From positions 310,001 through 374,000 of the forward strand of contig JAOWBW010000322.1 of assembly GCA_026119855.1 (NCBI GenBank): a stretch of DNA of 64,000 bases, read 5' to 3'. This stretch comes from Campanula takesimana. Lineage: Eukaryota; Streptophyta; Magnoliopsida; Asterales; Campanulaceae. Below are positions 1-12,500 of this stretch, one piece after another. The first letter of the stretch is position 1. Each line of letters begins with the position of its first letter. A program made the position numbers and the translations under genes. Below the pieces are notes generated by a model. It ran no database searches. It saw nothing but the letters and a program-made list of their open reading frames with translations, and was not told where the DNA came from.

Positions 1-1695
1 TCATGCGCATATACTTAACTGATCATATTTCATTGCATGATGTTTAAACATCCAGTTTAAACGCATACTTAAACTTAAACTCATTATATTTTTATATGCG
101 TTGAATGATATTTCTGTCTTTCCCACATTGTAAGTTATATCTTTTGGATAGACTAGAAATCTATAACACCGGCTAGTGTGTACATTGACTTGAGACATGA
201 TTTACCATTTACATTCTTATGGACATGTTATTATCAAGTACAATGAATTGCCTTTGTTATAGTAGGTAATTACATCAATCATTTAAGGGGAGATTGTTGG
301 GTATGCTTATCACTTAACCCTCCTATTAATTTTAGAATTGATTGATACCATCACCTAAGTATATTTTAAGGACTTTAGGACCCTATGTAAGAAGTTTTAT
401 AACTTCAATTTTTAGCTAAGTCCTCTTTATAGGCTAGGCTTAGTGATTAGGGCTTACACTTTGAATTTGAGGTATCATCTGCATTTGACTAAGTGTGATA
501 CGCATGACATCTATGCGCATCACCCAATATGCGCAGTCCATGCACATGACTTCCATGTGCGCGCTGAATTACCTTAGTCAATTCTCTTATCTTTTGACCT
601 CACCTTCTAGAAGCTTGGAAAGCGTCAAGACAAGCTACGCTTTTTGGAATGAGCCAAAGTGCTGAGGTGTGCATACGACAAAACAAGCACACTCAGCATA
701 CACGTAGATAGAGACTCGCCTCAGTAAGAAATTTCAAATGAAGACAGCTGTCATTCTTCTAGAAGAAGTTTTGAATTTTGTCTTCTTGCTTTGTCTCCAA
801 CGGCTATAAAGGACACCTGTGCACCAATAGGATTGTGCCAGCTCATCGTCCTTGCTGATGCTCCCCAATGGCTAGTTTTGAAGCTCAGCTATAAATAGCA
901 TGCTCATCCTCATTTTCAAGTTGCTTGAGTTTTTGCTTCCAAAGAGAGACTTTGAAGATTTAAAGATTGCTTACAGATTTCTAGAATTCTCAAGAACAAC
1001 CTTCATACCTTCATACCTTAACCAAGCCCAGATCCTAAAGCCTTGTAACACCAGAATATCTTGTGCTCTTCATCTCATAGATTCTAAGAGCCCAGATTTC
1101 TGACACACACACACCTCTTGAAGTTCCGATCTCATCGATCATACTTCTAGAGATACACCGTTTTAGTCTAGGATTTGTTCTTCATCTCATAGATTTAGTT
1201 TTGAGTTTTGATTCTTGTAATCTTGTAAAATCTCCTCAAACTAATATAAATCTCTCAGTTAGAAATCCAAGACTAACCATCTTGGTAGAGGACGTAGATC
1301 TATTCCCGATCGAACCTCTCCAAATAGCTTGACTCGTTACTTTGCTTTTTACTCTACATTTAAGCTTTTCTGATATATTGCTTTGTTTGAACTTTGTAGA
1401 TTGTTTTGTACTGTTGAATTGTGTTTGTCTGCTTTCTGCCTTAATGTCATTTTGAGCCACTCTTTAAGACAACTTAGCGCGTGCGTTTTACACTCCTGCG
1501 TATACCCCTGCGCATTAGTGATTGCTTTAAGTTTCCGCTATGCATTTCACACTCTTGTTGCGCGCTATACTTAGCCAATATTAGAGCTGTGCGCATTCGC
1601 CATTGATTTGCAAAAGGGTTTGAAAAGAATTTTAAATCGCTATTCACCCCCCCTCTAGCAATTTTCATACCCTTGTTGCCCCTTTGGGACCAACA
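1..1695 (+). mobile_element. 3' end of a Copia-like LTR retrotransposon (5' part outside window)
   Basis: Positions 1-294 are the last internal bases. They end in a polypurine tract (AAGGGGAGA, about 284-293), the normal primer for plus-strand synthesis, directly before the 3' LTR. No coding frame is recognisable in these bases. The right edge at 1695 abuts an unrelated minus-strand reading frame, so this is the true 3' boundary. The matching target-site duplication cannot be tested because the 5' end is outside the window. Superfamily is inferred from the TGTTGG...CCAACA termini and PPT style. Confidence 0.8.
295..1695 (+). repeat. 3' LTR (1401 bp)
   Basis: It begins TGTTGG right after the polypurine tract and ends CCAACA, so the terminal inverted repeat is 6 bp. 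It is rich in the word TGCGCAT and relatives (ATGCGCAT at 513-520, ATGCGCAG at 529-536, others near 1485-1600); ATGCGCAT also occurs inside the element at 3-10. A CTATAAATAG promoter-like stretch lies at about 889-898. Confidence 0.82.
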
Positions 1696-2070
1696 TTTGA
1701 TGGTCATATCACCTGAACTAGCAAAATCCTCAGACAGGAACATGAAAGACAAAGGCTGGTTATGGAGTGGAGGGTTGTGCACCCAAGAATTGACAGAGGA
1801 CCACCAATTTTGACTAGGTGTAACAGCACCAATGTTGCCTAACTGATCTGGAGCACAGAAAAGCTCAACGTAAGCAAGCATATCATCAACACCACGGCGA
1901 AGCACTATGCTGACTTCATTACACCTCTCATCTGCGACAACATACTTAGCAACTTCTCCATGAAGTTGTTCAGTATCAAACAAGACAGACTCACCTCTTA
2001 GCAAATATAATTTAGGGTTTGGTGCTAGACGGAATTCAGTGGGTGGAAGAAAGTAAGGAGGGATGGCCAT
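1696..2070 (-). pseudogene. 5' part of an unidentified host gene, cut by the LTR element
   Basis: From the ATG at 2068-2070 the minus strand is open for 125 codons up to the LTR edge. The protein starts MAIPPYFLPPTEF and has a WWSSVNSWVHNPP stretch near residue 90; I do not recognise the family. Codon use looks genic, and a TATA-like site lies about 50 bp upstream. The frame then runs into the LTR and adds nonsense residues. Two readings are possible. Either the exon was disrupted and the gene is dead, or the exon ends at a CAG|GTGATA donor (last base 1713) and the retroelement sits just inside an intron. The rest of the gene would lie to the left of the window. Confidence 0.55.
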
Positions 2071-2604
2071 TTTATGAACAAAATTAGTCTGAATTATTTA
2101 CTTCATCTTATTACTATATTTATAGAAGCTTTAAAGTATTGAAAATGATTATGGCGTGACACAAAACGGCGCAAAATTTGACACAGACCTGACTCTTCAG
2201 ATCGCCACCCTAACACTGGTTGCCTTTTCATTATTACCTCAGAGAATAAAGAGTTCGATCCATAAAAATCACATCAACAACAAAAATAAAACCCTGATAT
2301 TACAATATAAATCGGTCAGTCAATTAAAGAATGATTACCTGAAAATTGGACTGCAACGAAGGCTATTCGCATTCCTCATCTATCTAATCATCGATCGTCA
2401 CCTGAATCGCCGAAAAATAGATTTGAATTTGAGCAGGGAATCTCAGACGCCATAGCCAACGTCGGGAACGGATGAATGATTAAACCCTAAATCAATTTCC
2501 CCCGATATGAATAATTAAGACATTAAACCTCCATCATTTTTCAATATTTCATACAAAACCCAAAAATATCTTAAAATGACCAAGAAGTCCTTCCAACAAA
2601 ACAA
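2071..2604. other. Intergenic sequence
   Basis: Upstream flank of the minus-strand ORF. Apart from the TATA-like site no gene or bounded repeat is seen. It could be the body of the Helitron that ends at 2632, but a 5' terminus is not recognised. Confidence 0.4.
2117..2124 (-). promoter_or_regulatory. TATA-like box upstream of the disrupted ORF
   Basis: TATAAATA on the minus strand, about 47-54 bp before the ATG at 2070. It supports 2070 as the gene's 5' end. Spacing and match are good but no transcript evidence is available. Confidence 0.4.
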
Positions 2605-2632
2605 GCCGTGCGGAGCATGGGCTGCTCACTAG
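2605..2632 (+). mobile_element. Helitron-like 3' terminus
   Basis: A short hairpin (GCCGTGC-GGA-GCATGG) is followed 6-7 bases later by CTAG at 2629-2632 and then T, as expected for a Helitron 3' end (hairpin, CTRR, insertion before T). The 5' TC end cannot be placed, so the element's extent is unknown; it may include part of 2071-2604. A related end occurs on the opposite strand near 30064. Confidence 0.45.
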
Positions 2633-2721
2633 TTAATAATTAAATTATAAGAGTGATTGCAAATCGACTGAATCTTCTCCCTTTTCATTTAAATTGTTTT
2701 TTTTAAATCTCTTAATTTAAA

Positions 2722-3943
2722 GGAAAAACTGCAAATATAGTACCTGAACTATTGGGGTTATTTTGAATTTGGTACCTGGACTCTCATTTTTTGCACCCGT
2801 CATACCCAAACTCATTTTTACTGTATCTATCATACCTACCACCAACGACATCCATTTTCTCACTTAAGTCATCATGTGACCATACACGTGATCAATTTTG
2901 CAGGGGTAAAATAGGAAGTCTAAAACAAATCCTCATCCCCATTTCACTCGTACCAGAACACACACACCGATCTCTCTCCGCCCTCTTTGGCTCCCCGCCT
3001 TCTTCGGCGACCGGCGGCTCCCCATCTTCTCCGGTGACTGGCGATGTCTTCTTCTCCCTTCGTCTCTCTCCAGATCCTCAAACACACACACACACACACA
3101 CACATAATCTCTCTCTCTCAAAATCTTCTCCGTCTCTCCCCTCTTCTCCGGTGACCGGCAGTTGTTGCCGTCTTTCTCATCTATGATCCGACAGATCTGG
3201 CCCTAATGCTCCAGATCCAACATCTAGCTCAACATCGTCGCAACTCCGAGGAGCTTCCTCATCTCAAATCGGTCAGATCTGATCAGAATGATCCTTCCAG
3301 CTAAGACAACTTCGGCCAACCATTTCCCTTTCTCCTTGCCGTCAACAACAACGCCGGCCATATATTCAAGTCCGGCTTCGTCCTCATCAGCCTTCTCCCA
3401 ATCCATATTTGTTTTCTCCACCATTATTTAGGACTGTGAGCTCGAGCTCTTGAGAAAAGAGTTCCCTGAGAATGATCAGAATGAAGGTTCGTAGATCTGT
3501 AATTCTCATTGTTAGGTTTTTTTTAATTAATTCAATTTGGTTATCCAAATGCGAGAATTGGATGGAATTGGATAGTCAGCTTCAAGTTTTGGACTTGAGC
3601 TCTAATCTCTTTAATGGAGAAATACCTTCTGAGATTTGTTTTTTTATTTGAAATTGAGAAGCACGCAAGAAAAGAGATGAAATGAGGATGAAGATGAATA
3701 TTCCTGGGTTTTTCACCTTCAAAAGACAAAACCAGATTTGTCTTTCTATTTTACCCCTGCAAAATTGATCACGTGTGTATGGTCACATGATGATTTAACT
3801 GAGAAAAATTGATGTCGTTAGTGGTAGGTATGACAGATACAGTAAAAATTAGAGTCTGGGTATGACGGGTGCAAAAAATGAGAGTCCAGGTACCAAATCC
3901 AAAATAACCCCAATAGTTCAGGTACTATATTTGCAGTTTTTCC
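2722..3943. mobile_element. Non-autonomous Mutator-like element (Pack-MULE), 1222 bp
   Basis: Long terminal inverted repeats of roughly 100-150 bp begin GGAAAAACTGCAAATATAG on the left and mirror it on the right. A perfect 9-bp target-site duplication TAATTTAAA flanks it (2713-2721 and 3944-3952), diagnostic of Mutator-like elements. There is no transposase. The GC-rich interior carries a captured leucine-rich-repeat fragment and other gene-like pieces, so it qualifies as a Pack-MULE. Confidence 0.9.
3571..3639 (+). pseudogene. Captured leucine-rich-repeat fragment inside the MULE
   Basis: In one frame the sequence reads LQVLDLSSNLFNGEIPSEI, which matches the plant extracellular LRR consensus LxxLxLSxNxxxGxIPxxL typical of receptor kinases and receptor-like proteins. 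Only about one repeat is present and a stop follows within a few codons. It is therefore a fragment of a host gene carried by the transposon, not a gene. Confidence 0.7.
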
Positions 3944-3952
3944 TAATTTAAA

Positions 3953-4389
3953 TATTAATTATTGATTCATTCAATGATTAATGTTTAAATTAAGAGATAT
4001 TTCTTTTTTTTTTCTTTTTTTTTTATCAATAAATGGATTGGTGTTATTCATAATTTTCATGGATTTCATGGAGAAAAGATTTCTTCTATCCCATCCCAAT
4101 TTCAAGTGACATCCCAACGTCAATCAACTCGCTACAAAAATAATTCAGTATCCCATCTTTTTCATATTTTTAAGTCTTTGCCTTACATCTTGTTGTACTA
4201 TTTGTTTTCTCTCCTTTGTCGAGAGCCATTGTCTTCTCCCATTGGTCGGAAGCCTTTGCTTTCTCTCCTTATTGAGAGCCATTGTATTTTCTTTCTATTC
4301 ATTGTTGCAATGCTTGCGATGTTTGGTTGGACATTTTTTGCCTATCCAAATGCATTACTTTGTCATGTCGTCAAAGCAAAATTATATCC
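3953..4389. other. Intergenic spacer
   Basis: AT-rich spacer between the MULE and the hAT element. Small ORFs overlap it, but none has a recognisable domain. Confidence 0.5.
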
Positions 4390-4397
4390 GTTCGAGG

Positions 4398-5171
4398 TAG
4401 GGGTGGAAATGGTTTGGCTCAAACTGCGGTTCGGAACCGAGCCGAGCCAAACCGTGCGGTTTAGCTCGGTTTTTAAACTTATGCGGTTCAGCTCGGTTTC
4501 GAAAATTGGTAAACCAAACGGTTCGGTTTGGCTCACGGTTTGACCCTTCAAACCGAACCGAGCCAAACCGAGCCGAACCGTTTCGAGCTGAACCACGAGC
4601 CGAACCGTAGAGCTGAACCGTTAAGCTGAACCGTGGAGCCGAGTGAGCCTACTGAAGCATCAGACGAAGATGAAGGCATGCTGTTGCAGGTTTTGGTTTC
4701 AGTGAAGTCATTTTCAGGTCCTTGTCAGAAGTTTTTCTAGGACTTGATACATCTCGCTTTAATGAAACTTCCACCTTTTTAGATGGCAGCAAAATTTATC
4801 GCTTGATAACTTGAGGGGGTTCAGAAGAAGACTTGAGTTCCCCCATTGTTGTCTTTTTTTCTCTCCCCTGGAATCAAAGTTGTATATTTTTGCTTGAGAA
4901 CTTCAGAGGGTTCAGGAGACGGATCAAGCTTCAACATTGCTGTTTTCTTCTTCTCCTGGTACTAAAGTAGCAGCATTATTTTGCTTGATGACTTTAGGGC
5001 GAAATCAGACCGTGGTTCAAACCGAGCCGAGCCGAACCGTGATGGTTTAGCTCAGCTCGGCTTGGACTATTTTGTGGTTCAGCTCGGTTTGGGATTTCTC
5101 CAAACCGATGTATAGCGGTTCGGCTCCTAAATTACCCCAAACCGAGCTAAGCCGAACCATTTCCATCCCTA
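4398..5171. mobile_element. hAT-type non-autonomous element, 774 bp
   Basis: Its termini are TAGGGGTGGAAAT on the left and the near inverse ATTTCCATCCCTA on the right. A perfect 8-bp duplication GTTCGAGG (4390-4397 and 5172-5179) is the hAT signature. About 200 bp at each end is dense with GGTTCGG/CCGAACC and GAGCCGAG words in both orientations, like the subterminal transposase-binding repeats of hAT elements. The interior has no transposase. Confidence 0.88.
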
Positions 5172-5536
5172 GTTCGAGGGATTTCTGAAGTCCAATGTTA
5201 AGCCAAGCCGTGTCCAAGTTTAACTTGGAGAAATATTTGCGCGTCACAAGTCATTGTTCATAAGGGTTTGGTTGGAGATTTGGTTTACGAATAGACGTTT
5301 CTAATCAAGATGTATCAGGGTTTTTTATTGTGACAGATAGATTATTGACAATTGTTTGTCTTTTTATAAAGCTTTGTTTTTTAGATGAGTCTCCGACTGT
5401 TGTGGAGCACCATCTCCTTAACATTTATTATTAATGCAATTAGTGTTTTGTTTACTTAAAAAAAAATGATCTGCCGATGAGCTGTAGGTCAGTTGGCATT
5501 CGAACCCCTTCCCCTTGTTGTGTTAGAAATTTTATA

Positions 5537-5783
5537 CTCCCTCCGTCTCATTTCAAATTGCAAAAGTTGCCAAAAAGGGTGTCCCAACTAAAATTGCAAA
5601 ATCCAAAAATGGCAAGTTTTAACCCACTTGCACACTCACATCCACTAACCCACTAACTATTCTCTACCACACTTTCTCTTTCCCACTCAACTATCAACAC
5701 TCACAACACATCACCTTTTTCACTTTTTCCCTTAATCCCCGTGCCAACCTAGTATTTTGTAATTTGAAATGGGACGGAGGGAG
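5537..5783. mobile_element. Stowaway MITE
   Basis: Termini CTCCCTCCGTCTCA and the inverse GGACGGAGGGAG, with TA on both sides (5535-5536, 5784-5785). It lies about 225 bp upstream of the PFD4 start codon. Confidence 0.92.
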
Positions 5784-6007
5784 TAATGGCTAAAAAAATT
5801 GTGATCTAGGACAAACTTTGGGATAGACAGTTGAAGTAACACGTACGCTGCTGGGTCGACCCAGCTCAAATACGACCGGAATCGAACCTTTTCAATGATC
5901 TTCCTATTTTCCTGAGAAAACACATCGCCGTGTTTCACCAACGGGCGGCGTGAAAGGTGCAACCATTCCGGACAAATTCATCGTCAAAACCTTCAATTCA
6001 ATCAAAT

Positions 6008-9000
6008 ATGCAGCAGGTTAATCTCCTTACCTCGTTCCTATTTGCATTCAAAAACCCTAATCTCTTTATTTCACTCAAAACCCTAATCTATCTATGGAGT
6101 TCTCCATTTTCGTTTTTTCTGACAAATAGCTGTAAATGTAGGCCGGAGGTTCGTCTGAAACTGAAGTAACGTGGGAGGATCAGCAGAACATTAACAAATT
6201 CGGTCGATTGAACAACCGCCTTCATGATCTGGAAGACGAGATTAAAATTGCTAAGGTACGTTTAACCGTTTAAATATTGGATTTTAGGTTATACTAACTT
6301 TTCTAAAGATATTTTAATTGAATGCATATTTAATTTTAATGTTTAATCAGTTATCCATAATAATCAAATGGGATTATGAGAACACTTTGTATGAATCCCT
6401 CTTATGGAATCATCATTTTGTGTGTGCAGTGTGTATCTTTCTTACTGCTTCTTGTCTAATTTATCCATCTCTTTTTGACTCAGATGTTGGTCTGAAATAG
6501 TTGCGACTTTTAAGCTACAAGTGCCATAAGCTTCAGCTTTACCCTTACACCGTAACATGTTATTTGGTCCGGTTTATTAAAGTTATACATGAGAGAGGCA
6601 ATTAAGAAGGGGAAATGTGGTACAAAGTTCATTTTTTTTATTTTTTTTATTTATGTAATAGTAAGTGCATCTCCGAAGAACTAAAAGAGTCGCATGAATC
6701 TGATGACCAGAGAGTATTGTATAAATGTATGGAGACTACATTCTTACGCCATGTTCTGTAAGGAAGCTTGATTAGAAATAAATATATACTCACTAATTAC
6801 ACTTTTGTTTTGGACACGAAGATTAATAAAATGTGTCAGTGGTGTAAGTGTTGTGAGTATGAAAAGTGAAGTAGGAGAGAGAATGTAAGTTAGGAACTAG
6901 GAAATAGTAAGGGGATAGTTGTTGTGAGTACAAGTGGGTCCCATTCAATGAATACTCCCTCCGTCCCATTTCAAATTGCAATATTTGCCATTTTGGGTGT
7001 CCCATAGAAATTGCAAAATCCAAAAGTAGAAAGTTTTTTCCCATTTCAAATTGCAAAATTTGTCTTTTTGGGTGTCCCATAGACACTGCAAAATCCAAAA
7101 GTAGGAAGTTTTTTATAGTTTTTAATTAGTGGGACCCACTTTCTATACTCACATCAACTAACCACATACTATTCTCTACCCCACTTTCTCTCTCCTACCC
7201 AACTATCTACATTCACAACACATCACCTTTTCCACTTTTACCTTAATTTTCGTGCAATGACGGTTTTGTGCAATTTGAAATGGGACGGAGAGAGTAAGTA
7301 TTATAAACTTTCCATTTTGGAAATGTGTAATTTTTAGAGGGACACTCTTTTGGGTAAAGAGTGTAACTTATAGTGGGACGGAAGGAGTACAATAATAGTG
7401 GAATGAAACTACAAAGAAGATGGAAGTGGAACTGTCATTTTAGAATTTATTTTCATGTACTTTTTGTGATACTTATGAAAGACCAATCTATGCTTCAATA
7501 GATAGAAATGCCATTCTAGTTTTTTCCTTCAATATTCTGTGTAATGAGCTAGCTTTTCATTCTTGGATACGAAGACACTTATGGAATGGCCTAGCATGAA
7601 TGTCCATTCCATTCCATTCTGATTGGATTCCTCCAAATCAAACAAGCCTTTAGGGTGTCGTGTCGTATCCTCGAGATGTTGGTAGTTGTATATTCTTGGT
7701 GCATTATTTGCTTAATTGAACAATTAATTGGAAACAGAGACATTGGAGAACATCATTTTTAGTGTCTGTTTTGAACTCTAAAACATCTTGAGGGTGCAAT
7801 TAACCATCATCCGAGGTTAAATGGTTGGGAACAAACCCGCTCAATGACATTCAAGCCTCTTTTTCTTAATTTCTCATTTAGTTAGATGTTGTAAGGTGTA
7901 CTTTGTTTGAAACAGTGTGAAGCGTTGTTCCTTAACTTTAAACTTGGTATGCATTGTTGGGTCTATGTTTAATAGCTTAAGCTTTTTATGAGTTTGTAAA
8001 TTTATATGGTACATATGTCTGGTAAGGTCTTGTATCCAAGTTATCATGCTTGCATTTGTTTTCCATGAATGCACGTGTTGGCACCACGTTTGGTTTTTGA
8101 TGCTTTTGGTTGGGCATGCTTCTTTATCTCCACATGCGAACGGGCACACTGTTGGGGAAGGATTAATCTGGCTATACAAGTCTCTCTAATGGCTTAATCT
8201 TTTAGGTAAGATGGTAACTTAGCACATGCGTAGTCCACTGGTTCTGGAAGTAGGAACGGACATGTTGTGTATGTTCAAGTGCATTATCTTTAGTGTTCAT
8301 TGGGTTACATGAACAAAGGGGCACTGTTGCATTTTTATGGGAGATGACCATTTCTTCTCGTTTATTTAGGGAAAGTCGACCTTGAGTGCTTCTCTTACTT
8401 TGTTTAGGGAGATAACCCAATTCGTACCTTTCTCATGTAAATCAGCATGACAACTTTCTATTGTTTCCCCATCCTATTGCTTTCTAGCTGAAGGGTTAAG
8501 GAGTAATGCAAGATAACTGGGAAGGCCCCTATAGTGATAAGTTATAGACATTGGCATTCCCAATAATTTTTCATAGTTGTGCCAAAAGTTTGCTTGTCAC
8601 AATTTATGGACTTAGATACAAAAAAAACGTGTTCTCGCTAGTCGCTATATCAATTTTCAAATTTATGTTGGAATTAAAAAAATCGTATAAAAAATGTTAC
8701 ACTCAGATTACTTGACACCATATTTCTTTCCAAACAGCAACATGATATTGGCAAAATTAACACAGAGGATTATTTAATCAAGATAGAAGCCATTCATACA
8801 AAAATAATGTTGTTTAAATATTTTTATACATTAAAATAAATTTGTAAGGCTGCATATTAACTACAATCTATATAGATTAACTCCCAAGGAGAATGTAAGA
8901 TTAGAGTTGTTAAGAAATTACATCTACATTCATGTCTACCTGAGACTGTCTCTTGGCCCGTAGGTCCAATTTATGAATTTTACTTATAATCCCATATGCT

Positions 9001-9523
9001 TCTTAAATAACCAAGCATTTCTAAAAACAGATATTTAAGTTTTCTTATCCAAAAGCTTAATGGGGCTCACTAGGGTGTAAAGGGTTCGATCTAGTTGGAT
9101 ATGGGTAATACATACCGAACCACTAGTAAAATTGTTTTGGAAATATGAGACCAAATTGAACCGCAAAAAATTTTCAGATCAAAGGTTTTGCTCAGTTTGG
9201 CGTAGACTGCGGTTTGATTTTACGACTCAGTCAAGTGGTTTGGTTCAATGTTCCAGACCATGGTTGGTTCAACAATCCAATTTAATAATGGCTTGTTCCA
9301 TTTACATATCAAATTAATTATACTATTTTAAGAATAAGGACAACTACAATTATAGGTCCAAAAGTAGTATTTGTTCACGACTTGTAGAACTCTACATATA
9401 GATCTAGGACTAGGATAAGGCAGTCTAATGGTCTGATTTAACGATCTGTAAATGTTGTATGTTTGTCGAAATGGATCGGTTCAGTCCGGTTTGGTCTGGG
9501 GTCAGATCGGACCATGCAGTTTG

Positions 9524-9569
<46 letters not shown>

Positions 9570-12500
9570 TTGGTTTGGTTTGGTTTGGTTTTTACCAAAC
9601 TGAACCATTTTCTCTTGGAAACCAAAACAAACTGAATGGTTGGGTCTGGTTCGGTTTTGTCCCTTTGTGTGTTCTGGACCAAATCATTTACTCTCGTAGG
9701 GCCCACGATGTGCATCTGTGCTAAAACAAGTCTGACCCTGATTTGATAGAAAATTTTGGATTGGTAGCTAGAAAAGGAAATGGGAGGATAGGGAGAAGTT
9801 GTAAAGGTAATTATTTCTAAGTATGTACAGGAAACAAGTAGGGATGGCAACGGGTCGGGTACGGGGGGTTTCTCCTCAACCAAACCCGACCCGCACTAAC
9901 ATCTCCTCTTACCGAACCTGCCCGCCCCGAATGTCAGATGACCCGTGTCCGGTCCGGCCTGAGAATCACTAAAACCCAAAAATTTGAAGTCCAAATTTTT
10001 CAAGGTAAAAAGGCGATCCAGTCCGACGTCTTCCTCCGGCGTTGAGACCACCATACCAAGGTAAACTGAAATTTGCTGGAAATAAGATAATTACCCACTA
10101 TTTTTCATTCAACACAAAATAAACTAAATTTAGTAAGCAAATAAACCAATTCTGGTATGTATATGACCAAAATTAACAATTCCAACTATTCAGAATTTAG
10201 CAATAAAAAATAACTATATATCTCAAATTCAGACTTTTGATTAAAGGATAATAAAGAAAATTTAGAAACTTTTTGAAACAATAATAAAAAAAAAATGCAT
10301 GAAATAGAGAGAGAAAAAGAGAGAGAGAAAGAGGAGTGAAATAGGTAGTGGAAGATGGGGGCGTTTTCCCGGCGACAGTGAGACAGAGTGACGGCTTTTG
10401 CTGGGGCGGAGAAAGGGGGATTTAGAGAAAGATGGTAAGTTAGTGAGAGAGATTTAAGGATAATCATGGGTGAGGCGTATGTATTGTAGCATTCTGAGGA
10501 TGTACAAAAGGGGTGAGGGGTAGGATATGTAAATAAAAGGACAGCAGAGTAAACACAAAAGTTACACTAAACACAACATATGCCAGGTCGGGTCGGACCG
10601 TCCCGGGTTCATTTGGCTTACCCAACCTGGCGGGTTTTAGATGTTGCTTGCCAAACCCGCCCCTCCTCGGGCCGGATTGCTTCGGGTTGAGACCTAGTTC
10701 GGTTAAATTGCCATCCCTAGTAACCAGTAGTTTGGAAGGGAATGACTTTGCTCTCAGGCATGTCACCATCCAGATTTATTCTTCCTGATGCATGCGAAAG
10801 TGAGCAGATTGTAAAGAGAGGCGAATACTTTTTAAACAAATACACGTGTATTTGTTTATATGCATACATAGTTGAACATACCCGCGCATAGCTTTCACAC
10901 ACACGTACATTCATACACATACTATCTATAACCACTTCATTAGTACTATTGGGAATCACGACACCCATTGCACTAAGATGGTTCGGCCCCTAGCTAATTA
11001 TGGATTTTTTTTGTATAAATGCATGCATGTGTATATGTACACGCTCAAACGTACATACATACTATCTATAACTAGGGACGCGCACATGTTAGCACAATGG
11101 GGCCCACGCCACTCACTGTTACTAAGGTGGGTCTGCCCCTGGTTACATAAAGAAAATTTTGTATGTATTTACTATATATACATAAATACTGTGAGTCCGG
11201 CGGGGTTAAACCAAAGAGTCCGAGCACCTTAACATAAATACACACACGCGCGCATATATATGTGTGTGTATATATTTACACACACATTATACATACGTAC
11301 ATACATATAATATATGCACACAGGAGGTAAGGGTGGTTACTTGGATAGAGAGAGATCAAGAGTCCAAGCTAATCCCCTTCCTCAATGTTAAGCAAGTAGA
11401 AGGAAATAAGTTAATCTTACTAAATGTCAAGGGAGTGGCGAAGAGTCCAAAATAACTCGCCCTCTTAATGTTAAGCTAGTGGGAGGTGATGGTGGGTACT
11501 TGGATAGAGAGATCAAGAGTCCAAACTAACCATCTCCCTTTACATATTAACATATACTCCTCATTCCATATTATCTGTTGTTTTGGACTAAATAACTAAC
11601 AAAGAATGAATTAACTATCCCATAAATTTCCATTTTTTCCCTTTATCTTTCATCTTAAATATCTACCCTAATCATGAATCGTCTTCTCATTCCTCTCAAA
11701 CGCCCGCCAATTGATAGGCCCTATGGAACAATTCTCAATCGATTGTTACAGAAATCAAACAATGATAGTTGTGCCAGAAAAAGTTAAGCAGTAATAATCC
11801 TACTTGTTAGAAAACACTCCATCAGACGCTCATTCTTCTGTGCTTCCTTCTTCTTTGTGAACATAGTGAAGACTCCAGTCATCATCTGTTTATTGATTGT
11901 CATCATCTGTTTATTGTTTGGTTCAAGTAAACATATAAATTGAGGATTTTGGGATAACTTTTCTGAAATCTGCAGCTTGTTGAAAATTTTCTTTGCTCCC
12001 AATTGCTTGTTCCTCTTTTTGGCGGATCGTCTTTCTCAAACCCAATATTGAACGGGAAAGAATACCGACCAAGAAATCGGCATCCATTTTTGTTTATACA
12101 TACATGTTGAGTAATGAAAAATTACGGTGATATATTGAAAATATATAGAATATGAAAGAGTTTTTTTTTTTTTTTTTAAGAAGTACTTAGAGGCACATAC
12201 AAAAGGAACAAATAAGAGGAAAGAGAAGCAGATATAAGGGATAAAATTATGGAAAACTAGAAGGGCAATTTAGTTAATTATAATAAAATGCACCCTAAAC
12301 ATCAAATATTTTGGAATAAGATTGCAATCCTAAAACGACAAATAAAATGGCACGGAGGGAGTAGCAAGTAAGATTGAGTAACTTATTTCCTTCTACTTGC
12401 TTAACATTATCTTTCTCTACCTTGCTACCAACCCAAGTAGAGTATGACTCATGTCTTTTTGAAGAGGGATATTGATGTTCTTTGGGAGAATAGAAGAGTT

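Noticed and set aside
2156..2455. 99-codon plus-strand ORF
   Set aside because: No domain, and it overlaps the promoter side of the minus-strand ORF; composition is that of AT-rich noncoding DNA.
2933..3186. Overlapping ORFs on both strands inside the Pack-MULE
   Set aside because: Driven by a (CA)n run and TC-rich captured sequence; no conserved domain.
7874..8420. Minus-strand ORFs of 101 and 72 codons
   Set aside because: They lie inside PFD4 intron 2, lack domain and splice context, and look random.
9425..9883. 152-codon minus-strand ORF with an IYIYIY run
   Set aside because: The run is a translated (TA)n microsatellite, and the rest is hAT subterminal repeat.
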